A stretch of DNA of 64,000 bases, taken from Gammaproteobacteria bacterium (GTDB taxonomy: Bacteria; Pseudomonadota; Gammaproteobacteria; Steroidobacterales; Steroidobacteraceae). Shown piece after piece: positions 9,207-19,071 of this stretch (position 1 is its first letter; every line of letters begins with the position of its first letter). The stretch is from positions 124,001 to 188,000 of the forward strand of contig PKRE01000007.1 in NCBI GenBank assembly GCA_017577615.1, given 5' to 3'. The notes beneath the pieces are model-generated. The model was not told where the DNA came from and did no database searches. It saw only the letters and a program-made list of their open reading frames with translations. The position numbers and the translations under genes are program-made.

Positions 9207-10562
9207 ATGCCTTTCGTTGTCATTGGAATCAATCATCGCACTGCGCCCGTCGAAATCCGCGAAAAAGTCGTTTTCGCGGAGGACGACCTGGGTGCAGCGC
9301 TGCGTGAGTTGACGAGCCTGCCGGGCGTTCGCGAAGGCCTCATCGTCTCGACCTGCAACCGCACAGAGCTCTACTGCGTCACCGACGCCGTCGAGCCGCC
9401 GCTCGTCGAATGGCTCTCACGCTGGCACGATCTGGCCGCGCATCGTGTCGACATCACGGGCTGCGTGTATCGCCTACACGATACTCAAGCGATCAAGCAC
9501 ATCTTTTCCGTGGCATGCGGGCTCGACTCGCTCGTGCTCGGCGAGCCGCAGATTTTGGGCCAGCTAAAGACTGCCTACCGCCACGCGCACGAGCACGGCG
9601 CAACCGGCCCGTACTTGAATCGGCTGATGCAGACGGCATTTTCCGTTGCAAAGCGCGTTCGCACGCATACCCGCATCGGCGCGAGCGCCGTCTCCGTGGC
9701 CTCGGCCGCGGTCGTGCTGGCCCGTACTGTTTTCGAGCACTTCGAAAATCATACGGCCTTGCTCGTCGGTGCTGGCGAGATGATCGCGCTGGCGGGCCGT
9801 CACTTGCGCGCGAACGGCCTGCGGCGCATCGTCGTGGCCAACCGCAGCATCGCACGAGCACAGGAGCTGGCGGCAGAGCTTGGCGGCTCTTCGATCTCGC
9901 TCGATGCGCTTGCCACGCACTTGCCGGATGCAGACATCGTGATCACCTCGACGGCCAGTCCGACACCGGTCGTGACGTACGAGGCGGTGCGCGCGGCGCT
10001 GCGCGCTCGTAAGCGCAGGCCGATGTTCATGGTGGACATTGCCGTCCCGCGCGATATCGAGCCCGCTGTGGGCAAGCTGCCGGACGTTTACTTGTTCACG
10101 ATCGACGACCTCCAGAGTGTTGTCAATGAAAACCTTGAGGCGCGTCGCGAGGCGGCTCGCGACGCCGATCAGCTCATCCTGGCCGAGATTGCAGCATTCG
10201 AGCAGCAGCTCAAGGCACTCGATGTCGCGCCGCTCATACGACAGATCCGTGAGAACGCCGACGCGGTGCGGGCCTACACCGTGGCGCAGGCTCAGCGCAT
10301 GCTCGCAGCCGGCCGCGACCCGCGCGAAGTGATTGAGTTCCTGGGAACGACGCTCACGAGTCGCCTGATGCATGCTCCGACCCAACGCCTCCGCGAAGCG
10401 GCAGAGCAGGCCGATGACGAGCTCCTCCGCGCGGTACAATTGCTTTTCAGCGGTCAAGCCCGAGACAGCGCCGGCCAACACACCGAGCCGCCCGCGAACG
10501 AAGGCGACGAAACGAGCCCCATGCCGCTGCCGCCGCGCGCGGGCGCCGCGAACGAGCGCTAG
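9207..10562 (+). CDS. hemA: Glutamyl-tRNA reductase
   Basis: A 451-residue enzyme that reduces glutamyl-tRNA(Glu) to glutamate-1-semialdehyde, the first step of C5 tetrapyrrole synthesis. The catalytic Cys50 lies in STCNRTE. The GLDSLVLGEPQILGQ segment and the NADPH-binding GAGEM loop follow, and the dimerisation domain is C-terminal. The start ATG opens the conserved FVVIGINHRTAP. Residues after about 415 are a low-complexity tail. prfA follows 45 bases later, the common hemA-prfA unit. Confidence 0.96.
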   Translation: MPFVVIGINHRTAPVEIREKVVFAEDDLGAALRELTSLPGVREGLIVSTCNRTELYCVTDAVEPPLVEWLSRWHDLAAHRVDITGCVYRLHDTQAIKHIFSVACGLDSLVLGEPQILGQLKTAYRHAHEHGATGPYLNRLMQTAFSVAKRVRTHTRIGASAVSVASAAVVLARTVFEHFENHTALLVGAGEMIALAGRHLRANGLRRIVVANRSIARAQELAAELGGSSISLDALATHLPDADIVITSTASPTPVVTYEAVRAALRARKRRPMFMVDIAVPRDIEPAVGKLPDVYLFTIDDLQSVVNENLEARREAARDADQLILAEIAAFEQQLKALDVAPLIRQIRENADAVRAYTVAQAQRMLAAGRDPREVIEFLGTTLTSRLMHAPTQRLREAAEQADDELLRAVQLLFSGQARDSAGQHTEPPANEGDETSPMPLPPRAGAANER

Positions 10563-10607
10563 CGCATTCTCAGCGGCACGTGCGCCGCGACTCCGCGACC
10601 CTCACTC

Positions 10608-11693
10608 ATGAAAGATTCGATTCGTAAGAAGCTCGACAAGCTGGCCGAACGACACGACGAAGTGAGCGCCCTGCTCGCCGATCCGGAGGTCATTGCCGAT
10701 ACGAACAAGTTCCGCGAGCTCTCAATGGAGTATTCGCGCTCGGAACCCATCGTGAGTCGCTACCGCGCCTATCAGCGGCTGCTCGTCGAAAGGGAGCAGG
10801 CGCAGGAGATGGCCAAGGAGAGCGACCCGGAGCTGCGCGAGCTCGGCCGCGAAGAGCTGGCGAGCCTGAACGCGCGCATCGAGCAGGAAGCGACTGAGCT
10901 TGCCAAGCTACTGCTGCCGAAGGACGAGCGCGACGACAACAACATTTACCTGGAAGTCCGTGCTGGCACGGGCGGCGACGAGGCGGCCCTCTTCGCCGGC
11001 GACCTGTTCCGCATGTACTCACGTTACGCCGAATCGCGCGGATGGCGCGTCGAGGTCTTGTCCGAGAGCCCAGGCGAGCACGGCGGCTACAAGGAGATTA
11101 TCAGCCGCATCGTCGGTCGCGGCGCCTTCTCTCATTTCAAGTTCGAGTCCGGCACGCACCGTGTGCAGCGCGTGCCCGCGACCGAAGCTCAGGGCCGCAT
11201 TCACACCTCGGCATGCACAGTGGCGATCTTGCCGGAAGTCGAAGAGATCGAATCGATCGAGATCAATCCTGCCGATCTGAGGATCGATACCTTCCGCGCC
11301 TCAGGCGCGGGCGGTCAGCACGTTAACAAGACCGACTCCGCGATCCGCATCACGCACATCCCGACCGGCATCGTCGTCGAGTGCCAGGACGAGCGCTCGC
11401 AGCACAAGAACCGCGCACGCGCCATGGCCCTGCTCAAAGCACGCCTGCTCGCCGCCGAGCAGGAGAAGCGCGAACGGGCCGAAGCGCAGGCGCGCAAGCT
11501 GCAAGTCGGCACTGGAGACCGCTCCGAGCGCATCCGCACCTACAACTTCCCGCAGGGGCGCGTCACCGACCATCGCATCAATCTCACGCTGTACAAGCTC
11601 GACGAGGTCATGGACGGCAACCTGGACGAGCTGATCAGCGCTCTGCAGCAGGAATACCAAGCCGAAGAGCTCGCGCGGATGAGCGCGCAGTGA
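10608..11693 (+). CDS. prfA: Peptide chain release factor 1
   Basis: A 361-residue RF1 that terminates at UAA/UAG. The stop-recognition PAT motif is at 190-192 and the catalytic GGQ at 235-237 (ASGAGGQHVNKTDSA); its Gln236-equivalent is the substrate of PrmC. Length is normal. Its usual partner prmC is not adjacent: two convergent transsulfuration genes on the minus strand lie between, and prmC restarts at 14444. Confidence 0.97.
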   Translation: MKDSIRKKLDKLAERHDEVSALLADPEVIADTNKFRELSMEYSRSEPIVSRYRAYQRLLVEREQAQEMAKESDPELRELGREELASLNARIEQEATELAKLLLPKDERDDNNIYLEVRAGTGGDEAALFAGDLFRMYSRYAESRGWRVEVLSESPGEHGGYKEIISRIVGRGAFSHFKFESGTHRVQRVPATEAQGRIHTSACTVAILPEVEEIESIEINPADLRIDTFRASGAGGQHVNKTDSAIRITHIPTGIVVECQDERSQHKNRARAMALLKARLLAAEQEKRERAEAQARKLQVGTGDRSERIRTYNFPQGRVTDHRINLTLYKLDEVMDGNLDELISALQQEYQAEELARMSAQ

Positions 11694-11770
11694 GGGCGTG
11701 GGCGCGGACATTCGGCTCTGGGTGCTGGGCGCTGGGTGCTGGCAGTAGCTACTCCAGCCTCCAGCCCAAC

Positions 11771-12937
11771 TCATCCCAACGCCTGCTCGAGGTCCTTGAT
11801 CAGATCCTCGACATCCTCGATGCCGACCGAGAGGCGAATCAACGAGTCGTCGATACCGAGCTCGGCACGCTTCTCCGGCGGAATCGACGCATGGGTCATG
11901 AGACCGGGATGATCGACGAGGCTTTCGACGCCGCCGAGGCTCTCTGCGATCGTGAAGATCTCGAGCTTTTCCAGGAATGCCTTCGCTTCGTTCAGCCCAC
12001 CCTTCACGAAGAAGGTCACGATGCCGCTGAAGCCGTTCTTCATCTGACGCTTCGCAAGCTCATACTGCGGATGACTCGGCAGACCGGGATAGATCACCCG
12101 CGCCACGCGCGGATGCTTCTCCAGCCACTCGGCAATCGCGAGCGCATTCTCGCTGCACTGACGCATGCGTAACGCCAAGGTTTTCAGTCCGCGCAGCGCG
12201 AGGAAGCTGTCGAATGGGCCGGCGATGGCACCGACGGCGTTCTGCAGGAACGCGATGCGCTCGGCCAGCTCCGGATCGTTCGTCACCGCCACGCCGCCGA
12301 TCATGTCCGAATGTCCATTCAAGTACTTCGTCGCCGAATGCATCACGATATCGGCGCCAAGCTCCAGCGGACGCTGAACCCACGGGCTCGCGAAGGTGTT
12401 GTCGACGATCGTGAGGATGTTGTGCTTGCGTGCGAACTCCGCCACCTGGGCGATATCAACGAGCCGCAGCGTCGGATTCGTGGGCGTCTCGACCCAGATG
12501 AGCCGCGTGTTCGGACGGATCGCCGCCTCCAACGCCTCGAGCTTCGACAAGTCGACGAAGCTGATATCGAGATTCGCCGAGCGGCGCCGTACGCGTTCGA
12601 ACAATCGGTAGGTGCCACCGTAGAGATCTTCCATCGCCACGATGTGGCTGCCCGCATCCAGCAACTCGAGCAGCGTGCTCGTGGCGGCCATGCCCGATGC
12701 GAACGCGAATCCCCGCAAGCCGCCCTCCAGCGCCGCCACGCAACGCTCGTAAGCGCTGCGTGTCGGATTGCTGGTGCGTGCGTAGTCGTATCCCTTGTGC
12801 ACGCCCGGGCTCGACTGTGCGAACGTCGAGGTCGTGTAGATCGGCGGCATCACCGCCCCGGTGGACGGATCAGGAGCCTGACCCGCATGAATGCATTGAG
12901 TTGCGAACTTGAGCTTGGAGCTTCTCTGATCGGTCAT
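11771..12937 (-). CDS. Cystathionine gamma-lyase/gamma-synthase family PLP enzyme
   Basis: A 388-residue Cys/Met-metabolism PLP enzyme. The PLP Lys is Lys204 in SATKYLNGHSD, and YARTSNPTR (52-60) and the SGMAATST loop are present. MetB and cystathionine gamma-lyase are hard to separate by sequence. The neighbour 34 bases upstream is a cystathionine beta-synthase with CBS domains, which favours gamma-lyase in reverse transsulfuration (homocysteine to cysteine). Its 3' end meets prfA convergently over a GGGTGCTGG-rich spacer. Confidence 0.88.
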   Translation of the reverse strand: MTDQRSSKLKFATQCIHAGQAPDPSTGAVMPPIYTTSTFAQSSPGVHKGYDYARTSNPTRSAYERCVAALEGGLRGFAFASGMAATSTLLELLDAGSHIVAMEDLYGGTYRLFERVRRRSANLDISFVDLSKLEALEAAIRPNTRLIWVETPTNPTLRLVDIAQVAEFARKHNILTIVDNTFASPWVQRPLELGADIVMHSATKYLNGHSDMIGGVAVTNDPELAERIAFLQNAVGAIAGPFDSFLALRGLKTLALRMRQCSENALAIAEWLEKHPRVARVIYPGLPSHPQYELAKRQMKNGFSGIVTFFVKGGLNEAKAFLEKLEIFTIAESLGGVESLVDHPGLMTHASIPPEKRAELGIDDSLIRLSVGIEDVEDLIKDLEQALG

Positions 12938-12971
12938 GACAGCTTTGTACCCTCACACCTCGACGCGCGCA

Positions 12972-14339
12972 TTACCGCGGCATCTGTCGCCTCAAATAGT
13001 TCAACACATCCGAGCGCGTGATGAGGCCGAGGAAGGTATCCCCATCCATCACCGCCGCGGAAGAACGCACCTCGAGCATCGCAACGAGGTTGTCGATCGA
13101 CATGTCCTTCTGCACACGGAGGAACGTCGCAGTCATGGCGTTGCGCACTGGCTCGTTGAAACGCTCCGGACGGCCGAACGCAAACCGCAGAATGTCATCC
13201 TCGGTGATGATGCCGATCAGCTGCTCGCCGTCCATCACGGGCAATTGCGAGAAGCCTGCATTGCGCAGTCGATTGTGTGCCGTGGTGAGCACATCGTCCG
13301 GCCCGACCGTGACCGTGGCACGCTGACCGTGCGGGCGGCCGATCAGATCGCGCAAGTCGCCGTACTGCTCGCGCTGGATAAAACCCTGATCCTCCATCCA
13401 AAAATCGTTGAAAAGCTTTGAAAGATACCGGGCGCCGGTGTCGCACGCGAACGTGACCACGCGTTTCGGCTCTTTCTGCTCACGGCAGTAGCGCAGAGCC
13501 GCGGCAACCAATGTGCCAGTCGAGGAACCTGCGAGAACGCCTTCTTTCTGCAGCAGCTCGCGCCCGACCGAGAAAGACTCGGCGTCCGAGATGGTGTAGG
13601 CCCGTTTCGTCATCGAGAAATCACAGATCGAGGGAATGAAATCCTCACCGATGCCTTCGACGAGCCACGATCCCTTTTGCGTCATCTTGCCCGTTTGGAT
13701 GTACTCGGCGAGCACCGACCCTTGCGGGTCTGCGAGCACGATCTCGACATGAGGAGCATGTTTCTTGAAGAACGCCGTGAGCCCGGCGATCGTGCCGCTC
13801 GAGCCGACTCCCACCACGACCGCATCGAGTCTTCCTTCCATTTGCTCCCAGATCTCCGGTGCCGTGGTGAGCTCGTGCGCCTTCGGGTTGTCCGGATTCG
13901 CGAACTGATTGATGAAATACGCGCCCATCTGCTTCGCAATGGCGGCACCAAGGTCCTGGTAGTACTCCGGATGACCCTTGGCGACGTCAGAACGCGTCAG
14001 CACGACTTCTGCGCCGAGCGCGCGCAGATTGAAGATCTTCTCCTGGCTCATCTTGTCCGGCATGACGAGGATCAGCCGGTAGCCCTTCTGCGCCGCGACC
14101 AGCGCCAGACCGATGCCCGTGTTGCCGGCAGTGGCCTCGACGATCGTGTCGCCAGGTTTGAGCTCGCCCCGCTTCTCGGCTTCCTGAATCATCGACAAGC
14201 CGATACGGTCCTTGATCGAGCCGCCGGGATTTTGCGACTCGAGCTTCAAGAAGAGCTCGCACGGGCCTACATCGAAGCGCTGCAAGCGCAACATGGGAGT
14301 GCGCCCGATCATTTCGAGAACGTTGGAATACACTTGCAT
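12972..14339 (-). CDS. Cystathionine beta-synthase with C-terminal CBS pair
   Basis: A 455-residue fold-type II PLP enzyme starting at the ATG at 14339 (MQVYSNVLEMIGRTP), with GAGG 9 bases upstream. Lys43 in GGSIKDRIG binds PLP, ATAGNTG is the substrate loop, and GSSTGT the phosphate loop. From about residue 335 two CBS domains follow (VMDGEQLIGIITEDD and VMDGDTFLGLITRSD), as in eukaryotic-type CBS and unlike plain CysK. It condenses serine and homocysteine to cystathionine. It is likely co-transcribed with the lyase gene downstream. Confidence 0.88.
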   Translation of the reverse strand: MQVYSNVLEMIGRTPMLRLQRFDVGPCELFLKLESQNPGGSIKDRIGLSMIQEAEKRGELKPGDTIVEATAGNTGIGLALVAAQKGYRLILVMPDKMSQEKIFNLRALGAEVVLTRSDVAKGHPEYYQDLGAAIAKQMGAYFINQFANPDNPKAHELTTAPEIWEQMEGRLDAVVVGVGSSGTIAGLTAFFKKHAPHVEIVLADPQGSVLAEYIQTGKMTQKGSWLVEGIGEDFIPSICDFSMTKRAYTISDAESFSVGRELLQKEGVLAGSSTGTLVAAALRYCREQKEPKRVVTFACDTGARYLSKLFNDFWMEDQGFIQREQYGDLRDLIGRPHGQRATVTVGPDDVLTTAHNRLRNAGFSQLPVMDGEQLIGIITEDDILRFAFGRPERFNEPVRNAMTATFLRVQKDMSIDNLVAMLEVRSSAAVMDGDTFLGLITRSDVLNYLRRQMPR

Positions 14340-14443
14340 GCCCGCATACCTCAGATTCTTCGGGGCCGTTCGTTCGCACCGGCTCGAATGCAAATTCGTG
14401 CAAGCTCCTTGCGCGCTTTCGTGCGAGCGGAACGACGGTTACG

Positions 14444-15340
14444 ATGAAGGGAATTCTACCTGACCCGTCGCGGCCTTTATCGTCGATGTCATCCACCCGC
14501 TCCTCGCAGACCATTTCGGACGCGCTGCACACGGCAAGCGTGATGCTCGAGCGCGTATCGAACTCGCCACGACTCGATGCCGAATTGATGCTCGAGTACG
14601 TGACGGGACTGCCGCGCGCGAGTTTCCGTGCCTCGCCGGAGAAGGAACTGCCTGCCGCAGCAGGCTGGTCATTTCAACAGCTCGTCAAGCGTCGTATGAA
14701 GGGCGAACCGGTTGCCTACATCCTCGGCCAACAGGAATTCTGGTCTTTGCTGTTCGAGGTGACGCCGGCGGTTCTGATTCCGCGACCGGAGACCGAGCTG
14801 CTCGTCGAGCGGGCGCTCGAACTCATCCCCGACGATCGCACGGCGCGCATCGTCGATCTCGGCACCGGCAGCGGCGCGATCGCCATCGCCATCGCGAACG
14901 AACGGCCCCGCGCGCACGTGATCGGTGTCGATCGCTCCAAGGCCGCCCTCGAAGTCGCCGCGCGCAATGCCGCACGTCTGCGAGTGAGCAATGTCCATTT
15001 CGAACACGGCGACTGGTTCGAGCCGCTGCGCGACGAACGCTTCGATCTGATCGTGACGAATCCGCCGTACGTCGCACAGAACGATCCCGACCTCTCGCCT
15101 CAGGTGCGTCAGTACGAGCCGCTTCTCGCACTCATTCCCGGCCCGACAGGGCTCGAAGCGATCGCGCACATCGTGCGCCACGCGCCCGACCACCTCTTAC
15201 CTGGCGGACACCTTCTCATCGAGCATGGCTGGAAGCAGGCTGCTGCGGTTCGCGATCTGCTTGTGCGCAGGGGTTTCACTCACGTACGCTCACATCTCGA
15301 CTTAGCCGGTCACGAGCGCGTCACGGAAGGCTCGATCTGA
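14444..15340 (+). CDS. prmC: Protein-(glutamine-N5) methyltransferase, release-factor specific
   Basis: A 298-residue SAM-dependent methyltransferase that modifies the GGQ glutamine of release factors. An N-terminal helical domain (about 20-95) is followed by the SAM loop DLGTGSG (138-144) and the catalytic NPPY (206-209). The ATG at 14444 has no clear ribosome site, and an in-frame ATG at 14486 is a plausible alternative. It is divergent from the cystathionine beta-synthase gene and followed by a cyclophilin gene. Confidence 0.94.
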   Translation: MKGILPDPSRPLSSMSSTRSSQTISDALHTASVMLERVSNSPRLDAELMLEYVTGLPRASFRASPEKELPAAAGWSFQQLVKRRMKGEPVAYILGQQEFWSLLFEVTPAVLIPRPETELLVERALELIPDDRTARIVDLGTGSGAIAIAIANERPRAHVIGVDRSKAALEVAARNAARLRVSNVHFEHGDWFEPLRDERFDLIVTNPPYVAQNDPDLSPQVRQYEPLLALIPGPTGLEAIAHIVRHAPDHLLPGGHLLIEHGWKQAAAVRDLLVRRGFTHVRSHLDLAGHERVTEGSI

Positions 15341-15399
15341 ACGTGCGCACGAGCGTCGACCCATTGTTCAACACTCTTCGTCTCAGCTCATTCCGCAAC

Positions 15400-15894
15400 A
15401 TGCTGCAAGTCAAGACATCCAAAGGCACATTCACCGTGCAGCTCTTCGAGAAGCAAGCGCCCATCACGGTCGAGAACTTCTTACGCTATGTCGATGAAGG
15501 CTTCTTCGACGGAACGATTTTTCATCGCGTCATCGCCGGTTTCATGATCCAGGGCGGCGGGCTGACGCCCGACATGAAGCACAAGAAGGGTCACGCACCG
15601 ATCAAGAACGAAGCCGCCAATGGGCTGAAGAACAAGCGCGGCACCATCGCCATGGCGCGCACGAACGAGATCGACAGCGCGACCTCGCAATTTTTTATCA
15701 ACGTCGTCGACAACGACTTCCTCGACCACAGACCGGGCAGCTACGGTTACGCCGTGTTCGGTCGCGTCGACTCGGGGATGGACGTCGTCGATGCCATCGC
15801 CGCAGTCAAGACAGGCACCCGCGCCGGATACGAAGACGTCCCCCTGGAGCCGGTCATCATCGAGTCCGTCACCCGCCTGGAGCAGCGAGGCTAG
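15400..15894 (+). CDS. Peptidyl-prolyl cis-trans isomerase, cyclophilin (PpiB-like)
   Basis: A 164-residue single-domain cyclophilin. The active-site pattern FHRVIAGFMIQGG (catalytic Arg) and SQFFINV are intact. No signal peptide begins at the ATG at 15400, so it is cytoplasmic like PpiB. A GTG at 15343 would add 19 non-conserved residues. It follows prmC by about 60 bases and precedes mtgA by 16, so all three may share a transcript. Confidence 0.92.
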   Translation: MLQVKTSKGTFTVQLFEKQAPITVENFLRYVDEGFFDGTIFHRVIAGFMIQGGGLTPDMKHKKGHAPIKNEAANGLKNKRGTIAMARTNEIDSATSQFFINVVDNDFLDHRPGSYGYAVFGRVDSGMDVVDAIAAVKTGTRAGYEDVPLEPVIIESVTRLEQRG

Positions 15895-15910
15895 TCACCC
15901 AACGCAGCAC

Positions 15911-16612
15911 ATGGCGCGAGCTGGTCGCGGTTTTCTCCGACGCTGCGCCCGGTTCTTCCTGTGGGCGATTCTCACGTGGCTCCTCGCAAGCGGCACGCTG
16001 GTGCTGTCCTTGCGCTGGCTCAATCCGCCCACAACCGCTTTCATGCTACGCGAGCGCTCGCTCGCGCCGGACTTGCGCATCCGTCATGAGTGGGTCGCTT
16101 GGGATGCGATCTCCGCGCACGCCAAGTTGGCGGTGATCGCAGCGGAGGATCAGCGCTTCCCCGATCACGCAGGCTTCGACTTCGCGTCGATCAACGATGC
16201 GCTCAGGGACATCGAGCGGGGTCGACGCGTGCGCGGCGCGAGTACGATCTCACAGCAGGTGGCGAAGAATCTTTTTCTTTGGCCCGGCCAGAGCTGGGTT
16301 CGCAAAGGCGTCGAAGCCTACTTCACTGTTCTCATCGAGCTCGCGTGGTCAAAGCAGCGCATTCTCGAAGTCTATTTGAATGTGGCGGAGTTCGGCCGCG
16401 GTATCTATGGCGTCGGTGCAGCCAGCGATGCGTTCTTCGGCAAGACGGCCGCACAGCTCACCGCATCCGAGGCGGCCCTGCTCGCCGCCGTGTTGCCGAG
16501 CCCCAAACGCATGCGCGTGGATGCACCCTCGCCTTACGTGCGCTCACGTCAACAATGGATACTCCAGCAGATGCATGCGTTGGGAGGACGGAAGGTGTTG
16601 GATGGGCTGTAG
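15911..16612 (+). CDS. mtgA: Monofunctional biosynthetic peptidoglycan transglycosylase
   Basis: A 233-residue GT51 enzyme that polymerises lipid II glycan strands at the inner membrane. One N-terminal membrane anchor (about 12-34) precedes the domain. The catalytic Glu79 sits in AAEDQRFPDHAGFD, with GASTISQQVAKNLFLW and YLNVAEFGRGIYG following. The ATG at 15911 is chosen because the longer reading frame only reads the 3' end of the cyclophilin gene out of frame. Confidence 0.95.
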   Translation: MARAGRGFLRRCARFFLWAILTWLLASGTLVLSLRWLNPPTTAFMLRERSLAPDLRIRHEWVAWDAISAHAKLAVIAAEDQRFPDHAGFDFASINDALRDIERGRRVRGASTISQQVAKNLFLWPGQSWVRKGVEAYFTVLIELAWSKQRILEVYLNVAEFGRGIYGVGAASDAFFGKTAAQLTASEAALLAAVLPSPKRMRVDAPSPYVRSRQQWILQQMHALGGRKVLDGL

Positions 16613-16676
16613 GTGGTACGGAACGGTCTCCTTGTGCGACAGCAGTCCCCTCTGCCCGATGGGCTCTCACAGCCGG

Positions 16677-17669
16677 CTAGGTGGCCGGCACGACGCACTG
16701 ATCGATGGCCCCGAAGATGCTGTGTCCGCTTTCATCGAGCATCTCGATGCGTACTCGATCGCCGAACTTGAGGAATGGGGTCAGGGGCCTGCCGTGCTCG
16801 AGCTGCTCGAGCATACGTCGCTCGACGATGCAGGCTGAGCCGCGCGAACGGTCGTAATTGGAGATGGTGCCGGAGCCGACGATCGTCCCCGCGCGTGCAT
16901 TGCGCGTTTGCGTGATGTGCTCGATCAAGCGCGCAAAATCGAACGTCATGTCAACGCCAGCATCGGGACGCCCGAACAGCTTCCCGTTCACCTCGACGAC
17001 GAGCGGCAGATGGACTCTGCAGTCCCGCCATGCATCGCCGAGCTCGTCCGGCGTGACGGCCACCGGTGAAAACGCGGTCGCAGGTTTCGACTGATAAAAG
17101 CCGAAACCCTTCGCGAGCTCGCTCGGAATCAGGTTACGCAACGACCAGTCGTTCACGAGCATCACGAGCTTGATGTGTCGCGTCGCTTGCGCCTGAGTCG
17201 TCCCCATCGGCACATCGTCAGTGACGATTGCGATCTCGGCCTCGAAGTCGATGCCGAAATCTTCGCTGGGCACAGGCACATCAGCGCACGCGGCAAGCAA
17301 GTCGTCGGAGCCACCCTGATATACGAGCGGATCGGTCCAGAAGCTGGCAGGCATCTCAGCGCCACGCGCCTTTCGCACGAGCTCCACATGATTCACGTAC
17401 GCGGAGGCATCCACCCACTGATACGCGCGCGGCAGCGGCGCCATGACCGCTTCGGGCGCAAACAGCAGGATCCGCAAGCCGGCGGGTGGCCGGGTTGCTT
17501 CGAGCGCGGCGGCGATCTCTCGCAAACGCGGCTCGATACGCACCCAATCATCGAGCGCCGCCTGCAACGTCTCGGCAATGTGCGGCACGGCAACTGCACG
17601 CGATAAGTCGCGGCTGACCACGAGCAGCTGGCCGTCACGCGCTCCGGTTCTCAACGTCGCCAGCTTCAC
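16677..17669 (-). CDS. fahA: Fumarylacetoacetate hydrolase-family protein (last step of homogentisate pathway)
   Basis: A 330-residue FAH-domain protein starting at a GTG (17669) with GAGG 8 bases upstream. Metal- and substrate-site features are visible: DFEAEIAIVTDDVP with its acidic ligands, Lys in FYQSKPATAFSPV, and GTIVGSGTISN. In this cluster it should cleave fumarylacetoacetate to fumarate and acetoacetate. It is the third gene of hppD-hmgA-fah on the minus strand, 117 bases after hmgA. No maleylacetoacetate isomerase lies beside it. Confidence 0.88.
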   Translation of the reverse strand: MKLATLRTGARDGQLLVVSRDLSRAVAVPHIAETLQAALDDWVRIEPRLREIAAALEATRPPAGLRILLFAPEAVMAPLPRAYQWVDASAYVNHVELVRKARGAEMPASFWTDPLVYQGGSDDLLAACADVPVPSEDFGIDFEAEIAIVTDDVPMGTTQAQATRHIKLVMLVNDWSLRNLIPSELAKGFGFYQSKPATAFSPVAVTPDELGDAWRDCRVHLPLVVEVNGKLFGRPDAGVDMTFDFARLIEHITQTRNARAGTIVGSGTISNYDRSRGSACIVERRMLEQLEHGRPLTPFLKFGDRVRIEMLDESGHSIFGAIDQCVVPAT

Positions 17670-17786
17670 GGCGCACACCTCAAAGATCGAAGCGACCGGG
17701 TGACGACGTGGTTCGGTCAGCCCGACGCAACTGGCCATGCAGCTGCGGCGCAACTGACTTCCTCACGTCGTCGCCCGGTCGCTCCG

Positions 17787-18914
17787 TCATTTTGCCTTCC
17801 AGCTGTCGACGTAACCCTCCCACTCGACCGCCTTGGCGGCAGCGCCTATCTCGAGCGCATCGCGACTGTCGATCATCACGGCATACTCATCGGTCGCGGG
17901 CTTGGATTGGGCGTACATGCTCTCGAGCGCCTTCGGATGCGGACCGTGCGTGAAACCGCAAGGATGCAGCGTCATCATGCCCGGCGCGATGTTGTCGCGG
18001 GAGAAGAAATCCCCGGCGTGATAGAAGATCACTTCATCATAGTCTTCGTTGTTGTGGAAAAAGGGGACTTTGAGCGCGCCAGGATCCGTTTCAAACGGCC
18101 GCGGCACGAACGTGCATACCACGAACCGATCGGCAACGAAGGTCGTGTGCGCCGACGGCGGTAGATGGTAGCGATGGCTCATGACGGGACGGATGTCCTT
18201 GACGTTGATGCGCACCACGGTGAGGTCGCCGTGCCAGCCGATCGCATCGAGAGGATTAAAGGGATAAGTGATCACGGAAACCGCATTCCTACGCTTGACG
18301 TGCACCTCCCAGGCGCGATCGTCGGCTTGCTGAGCGAGGAAGGCTGCGTTCATCTGGGGCACATCGAGCATGGCAGGGTCGAACAGCGCGTGACGTCCGA
18401 GCAACCCTCTGTCGGGCAGCCCGTAAGAACCGTCGACTGCCTCGATGAGCAACGCAGCCAACGGCCGCTTGACGGCAATGCGCCACATCGTTCCGCGCGG
18501 GAGGATCACGTAATCGCCGGCGACAAGACTCAAGTGCCCGTAGTCGCAATAAAGAGCTCCGTGTCCGTCGTGAACGAACAGCAGCTCGTCGCCATCTGCA
18601 TTGCGCACGAGATGATCCATTGGCGCGGTGAGGTTCCAATAGCGGATGCGAACGTGCGCGTTGTGCAGCAGCTCCTTCGCCTGCCACGGCGAGCGTTGGT
18701 CCTTCGGTAGCCGATTGAGATCGAACGCGCGTGGTCGCAACGGTCCCTCGAAGGACACCCAGGCCGTGGGCGGATGCTTGTGATAGAAGAACGATGCCGG
18801 TCCGAAAAAACCCTTCCTGCTGATTTCGCGCTCGTATGTGTCCGTCGGCAAGTCTGCATGCGCTTGCCGCGATGCGATGCCTTCAGTGCGGGAAAAAGTG
18901 ATGGAGCGTCTCAT
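17787..18914 (-). CDS. hmgA: Homogentisate 1,2-dioxygenase
   Basis: A 375-residue non-haem iron dioxygenase that opens homogentisate to maleylacetoacetate. The C-terminal cupin has HNNEDYDEVIFYHAGDF and HPCGFTHGPHP, which supply the His, Glu and His iron ligands. It is shorter than the about 430-residue animal/Pseudomonas form and matches the shorter bacterial form. The start is the ATG at 18914; the longer frame reads through a CTGGGCTCTGGG-type repeat. It follows hppD by 157 bases. Confidence 0.92.
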   Translation of the reverse strand: MRRSITFSRTEGIASRQAHADLPTDTYEREISRKGFFGPASFFYHKHPPTAWVSFEGPLRPRAFDLNRLPKDQRSPWQAKELLHNAHVRIRYWNLTAPMDHLVRNADGDELLFVHDGHGALYCDYGHLSLVAGDYVILPRGTMWRIAVKRPLAALLIEAVDGSYGLPDRGLLGRHALFDPAMLDVPQMNAAFLAQQADDRAWEVHVKRRNAVSVITYPFNPLDAIGWHGDLTVVRINVKDIRPVMSHRYHLPPSAHTTFVADRFVVCTFVPRPFETDPGALKVPFFHNNEDYDEVIFYHAGDFFSRDNIAPGMMTLHPCGFTHGPHPKALESMYAQSKPATDEYAVMIDSRDALEIGAAAKAVEWEGYVDSWKAK

Positions 18915-19071
18915 GCTGCGCTCGGGCTCTGGGTACTGGGCTCTGGGCGCCGGCCAGAACCTTTGAAAACGTGCTCGGCGTATTCGACACAAGGCCTTGC
19001 GGATGGCATCCGATCGAGCAAACGGCCTGTCTCACTCCTGCCAGCGCGCAAGGCCCAGCGCTCGACAGTCA

